From the NCBI RefSeq assembly GCF_001006045.1, contig NZ_CP011267.1:124001-188000 (forward strand): DNA of 64,000 bases, in the 5' to 3' direction. The position numbers and the translations under genes were made by a program. The notes beneath the pieces are model-generated. The model was not told where the DNA came from. It saw only the letters and a list, made by a program, of their open reading frames with translations, and made no database searches. Below, one piece after another: positions 56,288-64,000 of the stretch (within the stretch, counting starts at the first letter, position 1; each line of letters starts with the position of its first letter). The DNA is from Geoglobus ahangari. Its GTDB lineage: Archaea; Halobacteriota; Archaeoglobi; Archaeoglobales; Archaeoglobaceae.

Positions 56288-57316
56288 ATGAAGAAAACAA
56301 TTAAATGGATAACAATTGCCCTTGCAACAATGATGATGAGCATAGGTGCAGTGAATGCACTTAAGTTCACTATCGACGGAGATCTGACAGACTGGGGGAT
56401 TACACCAACAGAAATCGAAACCGGCCTTAACTGTAACCCCAACGCAACAGTATGTACAGGAGATGTCTGGAAACCAGAATATGTCGGAATGGCTTCCCCA
56501 CGATGGGTTGTGGAGGATGATGTCGACCCGCAATATGCCATTACTAATCCAGAGAGCTACGATTTTGGACCGCATTTCGCAGGATATGGTGCGAATTTCT
56601 GGATATATAAGGAACCAAAAGTAAACGGGCGAATTCAGCCTTCGCCACACAATGGGCTGCTTTATGGCACATGGGGTGACGATTTTGACGTAGAAGCAAT
56701 ATACGTTGACGAAGATGCAGACTACCTTTATGTCGCCGCTGTGGTTTCAGCACCGCCAGATGGGTACCAGAACCTTGGGTGGCCAAGGGGAGCTGCAGGA
56801 GATCTTGCTTTGGATGTGAGGACTGACATTCCTGGAGGATTTGGCGGGTACGATTTTGGAGTTAGACTTGGCACATGGGATGGAGACGGTGGCGCGGTGC
56901 AGTTTGGGATATACAGAACCGACGAAGATCGAGACTGGCATGAAGCTGTGGACTATGATTCAAACTCACCAGTAGTTGTTGATACCGCCAATGCTACCTT
57001 AGTAGGAAACGCAATTGGAGCATACATCAACGCCTCAGAAAAATGGGGAATATGGGAATACGTCAGAAACCTCAAAGACTCGACATATGACAAGAAACCA
57101 ATATACATAGTAGAACTAGCGATACCAAAAACGAAGATAGGATTAACCAATGGAACATTCATTGTAGATAGATACTTCAAAGTCCACCTCTCAGAGGTCG
57201 GATGTGGTAACGACGCTGGCAATGTCTCAATACCAGAGTTCGTTACGCTGATTGCGCCAATAGGTCTGATAATTGGAGTAGTTTCAGCAATTCATTACAG
57301 GAGAGGGGCAAAATAA
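56288..57316 (+). CDS. PEF-CTERM surface protein with CBM9-like domain
   Basis: A 342-residue exported protein. Signal peptide KKTIKWITIALATMMMSIGA, then FTIDGDLTDWGITPTEIETG, a start typical of carbohydrate-binding DOMON/CBM9-like domains (IDGxxxDW), and later ADYLYVAAVVSAP and WDGDGGAVQFGIYRTDEDRD. The tail NVSIPEFVTLIAPIGLIIGV, then VSAIHYRRGAK, is a PEF-CTERM signal: PEF, membrane helix and Arg pair. ATG 56288 follows TTTTTATAG; ATG 56270 (MGWGFEM) with GGGGAGATG is the alternative. It is probably processed by the archaeosortase 4 kb upstream and may bind the locus's glycan. Confidence 0.82.
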   Translation: MKKTIKWITIALATMMMSIGAVNALKFTIDGDLTDWGITPTEIETGLNCNPNATVCTGDVWKPEYVGMASPRWVVEDDVDPQYAITNPESYDFGPHFAGYGANFWIYKEPKVNGRIQPSPHNGLLYGTWGDDFDVEAIYVDEDADYLYVAAVVSAPPDGYQNLGWPRGAAGDLALDVRTDIPGGFGGYDFGVRLGTWDGDGGAVQFGIYRTDEDRDWHEAVDYDSNSPVVVDTANATLVGNAIGAYINASEKWGIWEYVRNLKDSTYDKKPIYIVELAIPKTKIGLTNGTFIVDRYFKVHLSEVGCGNDAGNVSIPEFVTLIAPIGLIIGVVSAIHYRRGAK

Positions 57317-57381
57317 ATACATTTTTAAATATCTTTTAAATATATTTTATCAAAACTAGCGCTTTTATAAAGAGGTGTCAA

Positions 57382-58701
57382 TTGTTGTCAAGAGTGATAC
57401 TGGAGAATGTCAAAAGAGAGTCAATCATAGGTATAAGATACATGCTATCCACTCACCCTCAAAACTACTCATTAAAAAACAACATAGTGGAGATCAGATC
57501 TCGACAACAAAAAACGATAAAATTTCAGAACAACAACATGCCAATTGAGAAAATAATTGAAAGAATTATAAAAATAAAAAATCATAAAAAGCAGGTAGAA
57601 TGGATTCTCGAGAATTTTGTAAAGAGCGACCGTAACAGCATCAGTATTGAAATCGATATACCAGAGATGGCAACGAAAATAATAACAAACTACGACAAAA
57701 TATTCCAGAAAATTGATAAAAAGGAAGAAATGGCTGAAACACCTGTTGCAGATGTTCTGGCAGCTGCATTCAGAGAGATACTGCTGGAGTGCGGGGTTCC
57801 TGAGAAAAATCCATGGCCATCCGAAAAAAGGTTTGCACTATGCTTGACACACGACGTTGATGAACTGAAAAAAACATACCAATACCTCACTAGAACTATC
57901 CATTACATAAAACAACGGAAATTAAGACGTGCTGTAAGAAATTTTATTTCTGCTGTTCCGGACAAATTACTGGACAAAAATCCATATTGGACCTTCGATC
58001 AGATAGAGGAGATAGAGAAGCAGTATAATGTCAGATCCACATTTTTCTTTTTAAAAGAGACGGCAAAGGTGCGCCCATTTGCTCCAGAAACATGGAAACA
58101 CTACGGCAGGAGATACAATTGGAATGAACCAAAAATAAAAGAAAAAATACAGCAGCTGAACAGGAACGGGTGGGAGATTGGACTCCATGGGTCTTATGAA
58201 TCATACAAGAGTCTTAAACTGCTGTCAACCGAGAAAAAAGAGCTTGAGCAGGTCACCCAAAACAAAGTTGTTGGGATTAGACAGCACAATCTCAATTTGC
58301 TAATCCCAGACACCTGGGAACTACAGAGAGATGCTGGCTTCGTGTACGACATGAGCCTGGGATTCAAAGGTGGTAGATACATCGGATTCAGGGGAGGAGT
58401 TTGTTTTCCATTTTACCCTGTCAAGGGCTTGTTGGAGATACCTACAACAATTATGGATATATCCATAAATCAAGGGTACAGGTTGAGAGACTTCGAGAAA
58501 ATTCTGGAAACGGTAAGTTACTTCGGTGGTGTCTGCAACATCCTCTGGCACCATACAGTATTTTCAGAGGAATATCATAGTTGGGACAGGATCTATGAAA
58601 AAATAATAGAAAAAGCTATTGAGATGGATGCATGGATATGCAATGGTAGGGATCTCACAAAGTGGTGGAACGAGAACAGAACCCGAGTGACAGGTGGTTA
58701 A
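57382..58701 (+). CDS. Polysaccharide deacetylase family protein
   Basis: A 439-residue protein with a ~130-residue N-terminal region of unknown nature and a NodB-like domain from about residue 150: FALCLTHDVDELKKTYQYL (metal-binding HDVD), NVRSTFFFLKETA, GWEIGLHGSYES (second metal His), VVGIRQHNLNLLIP and CNILWHHTVFSEEYHSW. This larger architecture occurs in archaeal and bacterial exopolysaccharide loci. The substrate is unknown. The start is TTG 57382 or 57385 after GAGGTG. It begins after a T-rich break with its own promoter-like AAATATATTTTATC. Confidence 0.82.
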   Translation: MLSRVILENVKRESIIGIRYMLSTHPQNYSLKNNIVEIRSRQQKTIKFQNNNMPIEKIIERIIKIKNHKKQVEWILENFVKSDRNSISIEIDIPEMATKIITNYDKIFQKIDKKEEMAETPVADVLAAAFREILLECGVPEKNPWPSEKRFALCLTHDVDELKKTYQYLTRTIHYIKQRKLRRAVRNFISAVPDKLLDKNPYWTFDQIEEIEKQYNVRSTFFFLKETAKVRPFAPETWKHYGRRYNWNEPKIKEKIQQLNRNGWEIGLHGSYESYKSLKLLSTEKKELEQVTQNKVVGIRQHNLNLLIPDTWELQRDAGFVYDMSLGFKGGRYIGFRGGVCFPFYPVKGLLEIPTTIMDISINQGYRLRDFEKILETVSYFGGVCNILWHHTVFSEEYHSWDRIYEKIIEKAIEMDAWICNGRDLTKWWNENRTRVTGG

Positions 58702-58703
58702 CG

Positions 58704-59702
58704 GTGAAGCTTAGAGCTGAAATTGCAGACGAGAAGAAAATATGGAATGAAATCGTTGAAGAGGCAAATGCAACAATATTCCACCGGTGGGAGTGGTTAA
58801 AAACCTTTGAAACGTTCTCTGGATACACCTTCGAGCCATATATACTCTACAACAAAAAAACACCCGCAGGAGTGATGCCCATATTTACCATAAACAAGTT
58901 CAAGTTGAAATTTAGCTTTTCACCACCCCCTCATTCCGCAATTCCATTTCTAGGTTTTGCATTTTCAAAATACAGCTCGCTGAAACAAAATAAAAAAGAA
59001 GGACTCATACAGGAAAGCTGTAAGCTAATAAACAAACTGAGCGAAACGTCAACATCATTTTCAATGATACTGCATCCAGAGATACCTGATGTCAGACCAT
59101 TCCTGTGGGAAGGATATGAGGTCAAGCCGACATACCATTATGTAATAGACCTGTCACCGGGAGAAAAAACGCTACTGAATAATTTCAAAGGAAGTGCCAG
59201 AAAAAGCATAAAAAAGGGTATGAGCATGTTTGAAATTAAGGAAGGAGGACTAAAAGAGCTGAAAACCATTTTAGAACTGATGAGAAAAAGATACATCGAT
59301 CAAAAAAGAAAAGTAAAAGTCCCATTCGAATATATATACGAAGTATACAATAAATTTGAAGACAATTTCCAGATACTCACTGCAGAATTCGAAGGGGAGA
59401 CAATAGGCGGGGTCATTAACATACTGGATGGAAGCAAGGTGTACAGTTGGCTAGGAAATACAAAATCAAATATTTCCGGAGTTTATCCAAACGATTTGCT
59501 TATGTGGGAGTCGATAAAAAGAGCATGTAGTGATGGATACAAATTGTTCTATGAAATTGGTGCCAATACACCTCACTTAATAACCTACAAATCCCGTTTC
59601 AACCCGGAACTGGTGATCTGTTTTTCAGTTTCTAAAGAAAAGTTTCTCGGTAAAGTTGCCAGAAAAACATATACGAGCGTATCAAAGTATGTCGGGCTCT
59701 AA
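58704..59702 (+). CDS. FemAB-like acyl/aminoacyltransferase, copy 1
   Basis: A 332-residue GNAT-fold protein of the FemAB/BioF2-like group. It opens with LRAEIADEKKIWNEIVEEAN and the marker ATIFHRWEWLKTFE, which recurs in two other genes here ([24 protein letters not shown]). The first GNAT half includes FSFSPPPHSAIPFLGF; the second includes FKGSARKSIKKG, FEGETIGGVINILDG and YPNDLLMWESIKRACSDGY. FemAB proteins add amino acids from tRNA to peptidoglycan; here the acceptor may be glycan. GTG 58704 has GGTGGT upstream and starts two bases after the deacetylase stop. Confidence 0.8.
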   Translation: MKLRAEIADEKKIWNEIVEEANATIFHRWEWLKTFETFSGYTFEPYILYNKKTPAGVMPIFTINKFKLKFSFSPPPHSAIPFLGFAFSKYSSLKQNKKEGLIQESCKLINKLSETSTSFSMILHPEIPDVRPFLWEGYEVKPTYHYVIDLSPGEKTLLNNFKGSARKSIKKGMSMFEIKEGGLKELKTILELMRKRYIDQKRKVKVPFEYIYEVYNKFEDNFQILTAEFEGETIGGVINILDGSKVYSWLGNTKSNISGVYPNDLLMWESIKRACSDGYKLFYEIGANTPHLITYKSRFNPELVICFSVSKEKFLGKVARKTYTSVSKYVGL

Positions 59703-60672
59703 CTTACAGATAACCATAGCAGATAAAAACACGTGGAAAAAAACCGTGGATGCAATAAACAAAGCCACGGTGTTCCACACATGGGAATGGTTAAGTATTC
59801 TTGAAAAATATGCTCCCAAAAAATTCGGAAAACGTCCAAAATTAATTCCATTAATACTACAGTACGACGATCACAGCACAATTGCCGCGATACCCATTTT
59901 CATCTATGAACTGCCAAAAAGAACCATAGTATATTCGCCACCTCCAAAGACTCACACACTATACCTTGGACCGTTGATTAATTGGAGAAGTGAGATGAAG
60001 AAAATCAAAATAACGCTCAGTATGCTGGAATATATATCTGAAAACCTAGATCCAGCATATGTGCGTATAGTTTCACCACCAAGGAGCACAGATTACCGGC
60101 CATACCAGTGGAGGAATTACAGAATAAACATGTTTTCAACATATTTTATAGAACTGCATGGAATGGAGACCTGGGCAAATCTACCAAAAAAACTTAGGAA
60201 AAACATAGCGTCTGCTGAGAAGAAGTACGAAATCTGCACTGGTGGTAAAAAAGAGCTGCAAGAGATTATTGCAAGACTCAAGGAGAAAAAACACTTGAAT
60301 GGCCCAGAAGAGATGATCCATGATGTAACTAGGGAGATGGAGTGCAAACTAATAGTCGCCAAAAAAGACGGAGAACTTATAAGCGGCACTCTTTTTCTGA
60401 AATACAACAATGTCATCACTGCATGGATAGGAAATGCTGCTCCTAAAACGAGAGCCCCGTATGTAAACGAGCTTGTCATGTGGAAAGGTATGGAGTGGGG
60501 CATCGAAAACGATTGTCAGGTGTTTGAAATCCTGGGTGCCCACGAGGAGGCCCTGTTCCCATTTAAAGCAAAATTTAATCCTGAGTTTACCCCATATATA
60601 AACGCTGAATTTTGCACAATACCTGCGAGATTCATAAAAATTTTAAAAAAATTAAAAATGTTAAATTTTTAA
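59689..60672 (+). CDS. FemAB-like acyl/aminoacyltransferase, copy 2
   Basis: A 327-residue paralogue of the preceding gene. Shared pieces: ATVFHTWEWLSILE, YELPKRTIVYSPPPKTH, LPKKLRKNIASAEKKYE, KKDGELISGTLFLKYNNV and APYVNELVMWKGMEWGIEND. Divergence is considerable, so the copies probably act on different acceptors or residues. ATG 59689 lies inside the end of copy 1 (14-base overlap), showing coupling. The C terminus is strongly basic (RFIKILKKLKMLNF) and might associate with the membrane. Confidence 0.8.
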   Translation: MSGSNLQITIADKNTWKKTVDAINKATVFHTWEWLSILEKYAPKKFGKRPKLIPLILQYDDHSTIAAIPIFIYELPKRTIVYSPPPKTHTLYLGPLINWRSEMKKIKITLSMLEYISENLDPAYVRIVSPPRSTDYRPYQWRNYRINMFSTYFIELHGMETWANLPKKLRKNIASAEKKYEICTGGKKELQEIIARLKEKKHLNGPEEMIHDVTREMECKLIVAKKDGELISGTLFLKYNNVITAWIGNAAPKTRAPYVNELVMWKGMEWGIENDCQVFEILGAHEEALFPFKAKFNPEFTPYINAEFCTIPARFIKILKKLKMLNF

Positions 60673-60684
60673 GGTGAAATTTTA

Positions 60685-61650
60685 ATGCGGATCTGTTGGT
60701 TAGGCGAATCCGGAGAACTAGGAGCCGGAATATACAGCAAAATGGTATTAAATGCACTTTCAAAACACTACGAAGTCGAAACTGTCAAAATAAAACCTGG
60801 TGCATTGGTTAGCCACGCACACGTTGCCTCTCTCACAAATAGACTGGACGAAAAATATGATGTTGTAATTAGAGGGTTTCACGACACCATACCCCTGATA
60901 GGTAAAATGAATAGAGCAAAAAACATAACAATACTGCAGTTCGCACTTTACAGAAGTGGTGTGAAAAAAATAGCATACACGTTTGATAAACTTTTTCTAA
61001 AAAATATAAAAAACGTTGATGTTGTTGTAACGGTATCAAAATACATGAAGAACTTGCTTGAAGCAAATGGAAACAAAAATACCAGAATAGCATACAACGC
61101 GTTTGAGATAGACAAGTTTAAAATTAGCAAACAAAAGCTTTCAGAGTTCAAACAGAAATATAACCTAACTGGAAAACCAGTAATATATATCGGGAACTGC
61201 AGAAAAGAAAAAGGTGTGCTGGAAGTCTACGAAGAACTGAAAGATCTGGATGCCCACCTGGTAAGCAGTGGCAAAAAAATGGTTGACGTGCCATCCAAAA
61301 ATTTCGAGTTGAGTTACGACGAGCATATAATTCTCCTGAAATCATCAGACATTGTGATAAATATGTCAAAAATTCCAGAAGCGTGGAACAGGACAGCACA
61401 TGAGGGTATGTTGTGCAGAAAACCAGTAATAGGGTCTGGAAGCGGAGGCATGGAAGAACTGCTAAACGGCGGCAAGCAAATCATCTGTAAAAATTTCGGG
61501 AAATTGAGGCCAATTGTGGAGCAGTTATTGGAAGACAGGAAAACTAGAAAAAAATTAGGAAATACCGGATATAAATTCGCAAGTAAATTTACAAGTAAAA
61601 AATTCGAAAAAGAGTGGGTGACCATAATTGAGGAACTGTCAAAAAGGTGA
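60685..61650 (+). CDS. Glycosyltransferase family 4-type (GT-B) enzyme
   Basis: Retaining glycosyltransferase of 321 residues that extends the surface glycan. MRICWLGESGELGAGIYSKM forms the N-terminal Rossmann part. VVTVSKYMKNLLEANG is the family Ser-Lys-Tyr helix, followed by IAYNAFEIDKFK. The donor domain has PVIYIGNCRKEKG and the signature around SKIPEAWNRTAHEGMLCRKP with VIGSGSGGMEELL (EGM.C.KPVIGS..GG..E). Sugar specificity cannot be deduced. GGTGA lies before ATG 60685. Confidence 0.88.
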   Translation: MRICWLGESGELGAGIYSKMVLNALSKHYEVETVKIKPGALVSHAHVASLTNRLDEKYDVVIRGFHDTIPLIGKMNRAKNITILQFALYRSGVKKIAYTFDKLFLKNIKNVDVVVTVSKYMKNLLEANGNKNTRIAYNAFEIDKFKISKQKLSEFKQKYNLTGKPVIYIGNCRKEKGVLEVYEELKDLDAHLVSSGKKMVDVPSKNFELSYDEHIILLKSSDIVINMSKIPEAWNRTAHEGMLCRKPVIGSGSGGMEELLNGGKQIICKNFGKLRPIVEQLLEDRKTRKKLGNTGYKFASKFTSKKFEKEWVTIIEELSKR

Positions 61651-61657
61651 TGCTGCT

Positions 61658-63244
61658 GTGTCAAAACCAAAGGTATTCGTAATAGGTCTCGATGGTGCAA
61701 CCTGGGATGTGATCCTCCCCCTGGTCGAGAGAGGTGAATTGCCTACCTTCAAAAAACTTATTGAGAATGGAGCGTGGGGTGTGCTGAAAAGCACAATCCC
61801 TCCGGTTACAATCCCGGCCTGGCCAGCGTTTGTAACCGGAAAAAACCCGGGAAAATTTGGAGTTTTTGATTTTTTTGTTGTAGATGAGAATGGCGAATCG
61901 AGAATAGTCACTTCCAAGGACATAAAGTCCAAGAAACTATGGGATTATCTGGGATTTTTTGGTCTGAAGTCTATAGTGGTTAATCTGCCCAACTCCTATC
62001 CAGTGGAAAAAATAAATGGGGTTATGGTCTCCGGCATGCTCACACCGGAGGGGAAGCCCTTCGCATATCCTCCTGAAGTGGAGGAGATTGCCAAGGAGAT
62101 CGGGTATGTGATTGAGGTAGATTCGGATGTGATAAAGAAGTACAGGGGGAAATACGAGCTAATAAACGAACTACTGAGGATAATTGACAAAAGATTTAGA
62201 TTTGCAGATTATTTATTGAAGAGGTACAAATGCGACTTTTTCTTCATATTGGTACGCGAAACCGACATAATTCAGCACTCGGAGTTCAAGAACTTAAATA
62301 AAATAGCCACTGTGTACAAATACATTGATTCAAAGATCTCGGAGTTCATAGATCGATATTTTGATGACAATACAATATTTATACTGATGTCTGATCATGG
62401 ATTCTCTCCATTAAATAAACACATATACATTAATAATTTATTGTATAAAAATAAATTATTAAAAATAAATAATCAAAAAATATCAAACAATAAGAACACT
62501 GATATCATCTATAGAGTCCTGCTTAAGTTAGGAATTACGAAAAAGGATCTTGGTAGAATCTTCAAAAAATTCAAACTTGACAAAATTGTAGTCAAAATCC
62601 TACCATTATCACTGCTAGGTAGTATACCCACATCGGTATACGATGTCGACATGAAAGAAAGTGTAGCATATTTTGGAGGCAAATTTGGTATGGAGTCTAC
62701 TTACATACTAATTAACAAACAAAAATTTTCTACAAAGGAGGAATATGAAACTACGAGAACAAAAATAATAGAGATTCTAAAAAAAGTAAAAGATCCCAAA
62801 ACCGGTAAACCAGTAATTACAAGAGTGTTTAAAGGAGAAGAGTTGTTTAATGGAGAATTCTCATCTTCAGCCCCAGACTTGGTCATATTATTGGAAAAGG
62901 GATACAGCATGAACGCATCCATCACAAAAGATGGCACAATCATTGAAGAAATTCCCCTTCCTTCTGGAACACATGATACAGATGGGATTGTATTATTCTA
63001 TGGGAGAGACATAAAGCCAACAAAACTAGATGATGCCACAATATATGATCTCATGCCAACAATCCTACATATTTTCGGGCTACCCATACCAAACGATGTG
63101 GACGGAAAGATTCTCAGAAGTGTCTTCCGCGAAAATAGCGAAATAGCCACGCGAGATCCAAGCATAATCGACGTCGCTCAGTATCGAGAAATGGAAGAAA
63201 AAGATAAAATTAGGAGAAAAATACAGAAACTAAAGATCATATGA
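61658..63244 (+). CDS. Alkaline phosphatase superfamily (nucleotide pyrophosphatase/phosphodiesterase-like) protein
   Basis: A 528-residue metal-dependent hydrolase or transferase. [19 protein letters not shown] gives the first metal site; [20 protein letters not shown] holds the Thr nucleophile region; [20 protein letters not shown] and [12 protein letters not shown] (DHGF) give further metal ligands; [16 protein letters not shown] the last His. Related archaeal proteins sit in exopolysaccharide loci and may cleave or transfer phosphate-linked groups. Start GTG 61658 follows GGTGATG. A strongly A+T-rich patch around 62400-62510 encodes a Lys/Asn-rich insertion ([17 protein letters not shown]). 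Confidence 0.85.
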   Translation: MSKPKVFVIGLDGATWDVILPLVERGELPTFKKLIENGAWGVLKSTIPPVTIPAWPAFVTGKNPGKFGVFDFFVVDENGESRIVTSKDIKSKKLWDYLGFFGLKSIVVNLPNSYPVEKINGVMVSGMLTPEGKPFAYPPEVEEIAKEIGYVIEVDSDVIKKYRGKYELINELLRIIDKRFRFADYLLKRYKCDFFFILVRETDIIQHSEFKNLNKIATVYKYIDSKISEFIDRYFDDNTIFILMSDHGFSPLNKHIYINNLLYKNKLLKINNQKISNNKNTDIIYRVLLKLGITKKDLGRIFKKFKLDKIVVKILPLSLLGSIPTSVYDVDMKESVAYFGGKFGMESTYILINKQKFSTKEEYETTRTKIIEILKKVKDPKTGKPVITRVFKGEELFNGEFSSSAPDLVILLEKGYSMNASITKDGTIIEEIPLPSGTHDTDGIVLFYGRDIKPTKLDDATIYDLMPTILHIFGLPIPNDVDGKILRSVFRENSEIATRDPSIIDVAQYREMEEKDKIRRKIQKLKII

Positions 63245-63759
63245 GTGATGTCATAATGAATAGGAAATTAAGAGATCTGTATTTGTGGATAACTCACCTA
63301 ATAGCAATGCAAATACCTTTTGGAAGAGTTAAAAGACTGTTCTATAGCCTTAGAGGCACCAGTATTGGCAAAAATGTAGACATATCCACTGGAGTGTTTA
63401 TAGAAGAAAGTTTTCCAGAACTGGTCACAATAGAGGATTATGTGGACATAGGTCCAAACGTCATAATAGTTACACATGACTCGAGTCCGCGGTGCATAGA
63501 CCCCAACATACCAATAGTAAAAAAGAAGGTCGTTATAAAAAAACGGGCATACATCGGTGCTGGAGCTATAATACTGCCCGGCGTAACAATTGGCGAAGGT
63601 GCGATTGTGGCTGCGGGAGCTGTTGTGACTAAAGACGTACCACCTAGAAAGATAGTGGCTGGCATACCAGCGAAAATAATTGGAGATGTTGAAGACTACT
63701 TAGAAAAATTTAAGCCACGAGAGGGGATCACTGTTGGAAATAAGGGCAGAATTGAATAA
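63241..63759 (+). CDS. Hexapeptide-repeat acyltransferase
   Basis: Left-handed beta-helix acyltransferase of 172 residues (WbbJ/maltose-acetyltransferase type), probably O- or N-acetylating a sugar. Repeats are visible in [38 protein letters not shown] (His is the likely catalytic base) and [19 protein letters not shown], with the closing [23 protein letters not shown] 63241 overlaps the previous stop (ATGA). Its 3' end overlaps the third FemAB-like gene by 26 bases. Confidence 0.88.
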   Translation: MSDVIMNRKLRDLYLWITHLIAMQIPFGRVKRLFYSLRGTSIGKNVDISTGVFIEESFPELVTIEDYVDIGPNVIIVTHDSSPRCIDPNIPIVKKKVVIKKRAYIGAGAIILPGVTIGEGAIVAAGAVVTKDVPPRKIVAGIPAKIIGDVEDYLEKFKPREGITVGNKGRIE

Positions 63760-64000
63760 AAACTTATGGAACGAAATTGTCCAAGCCAGTCCGCACGGTA
63801 CAATGTTCCACAGTTGGGACTGGCTAAAAATAGCAGAAAAATACTCAAAATGGAAACTGATGCCGTTCATAATCTACAAAGGTGATAAACCTGTTGGAGT
63901 ATATCCGATATATTACCAAAAAAAGAGACTCCTAAAAATGGCGTTTTCACCTCCACCAGGAGTCTTGCAGCTATATCTCGGACCCATATTCGCACATTAT
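63734..64000 (+). CDS. FemAB-like acyl/aminoacyltransferase, copy 3 (5' part)
   Basis: First 89 codons of a third FemAB/GNAT-like protein, cut by the right edge. Translation from TTG 63734 gives [18 protein letters not shown], then [37 protein letters not shown] and [16 protein letters not shown], matching the two paralogues upstream in order (the FHxWxWL and FSPPP markers). GAGGGGAT lies 5 bases before the start, which overlaps the acyltransferase end. Confidence 0.75.
   Translation, partial: MEIRAELNKNLWNEIVQASPHGTMFHSWDWLKIAEKYSKWKLMPFIIYKGDKPVGVYPIYYQKKRLLKMAFSPPPGVLQLYLGPIFAHY

Overview
The window is a gene-dense piece of a euryarchaeal chromosome, most probably from the Archaeoglobales. 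The thermosome, archaeal lipid enzymes, RaSEA-type archaeosine radical SAM protein, mevalonate kinase plus isopentenyl phosphate kinase, family 4 uracil-DNA glycosylase, RecJ/GAN-type DHH nuclease and Lhr helicase are all archaeal. The protein types and the rather high G+C of the first ~50 kb suggest a Geoglobus-like genome, but I cannot fix the genus without a search. I saw no rRNA, tRNA, CRISPR array, transposase or gap above 300 bases.

Layout. 0-6 kb: ribosomal protein eS19 (cut by the left edge), a CRS1/YhbY RNA-binding protein, a flavin reductase, two DUF131 membrane proteins, then GGGP synthase and DGGGP synthase (the two ether-bond steps of archaeal lipids), a DUF2148 Fe-S protein and an RNA m5C methyltransferase. 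6-11 kb: a reverse-strand run with a tetraether-lipid-synthase-type radical SAM enzyme, NadM, a DNA alkyltransferase, a MarR regulator and a MATE exporter. It diverges from carS (CDP-archaeol synthase). 11-22 kb: mostly housekeeping (PHP protein, DHPS-like protein, pyruvoyl arginine decarboxylase, archaeosine enzyme, AN1-rhomboid), plus an orphan secretion ATPase, a CARF-like regulator, uracil-DNA glycosylase and a CoA-disulfide-reductase-like flavoprotein. 22-31 kb: acyl-CoA dehydrogenase, thermosome, DHH nuclease, and a TrmB regulator divergent from an S-layer-like protein and an RND exporter. 31-39 kb: slipin, isopentenyl phosphate kinase and mevalonate kinase, then a full hydrogenase maturation set, hypF-hypE on one strand and hypA-B-C-D on the other. 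39-46 kb: Lhr helicase, lipoprotein, EamA transporter, SF1 helicase and a UppP-like phosphatase.

47-64 kb is a cell-surface (exopolysaccharide / protein-sorting) locus: a polyprenyl-phosphate sugar-1-phosphate transferase, a tiny cysteine-rich PEF-CTERM protein, VanZ and DUF1616-type membrane proteins, a BshC-like/PIG-L pair, an archaeosortase of the ArtC kind, two polysaccharide deacetylases, a PHP protein, an ATP-grasp ligase, a DUF354 protein, a second PEF-CTERM protein, three FemAB-like aminoacyl/acyltransferases (the last cut by the right edge), a glycosyltransferase, an alkaline-phosphatase-superfamily enzyme and a hexapeptide acyltransferase. Its base composition drifts from the G+C-rich norm to strongly A+T-rich, which suggests acquisition or exchange. 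The genes fit one job: build a modified surface glycan and attach PEF-CTERM proteins to the cell surface.

Transcription signals are unusually readable. TATA boxes sit close to 26 nt upstream of many starts, implying leaderless mRNAs, and this resolved several start codons. Three divergent pairs (tes/carS, hypF/hypA, trmB/S-layer-like gene) appear to share one near-symmetric TATA box.
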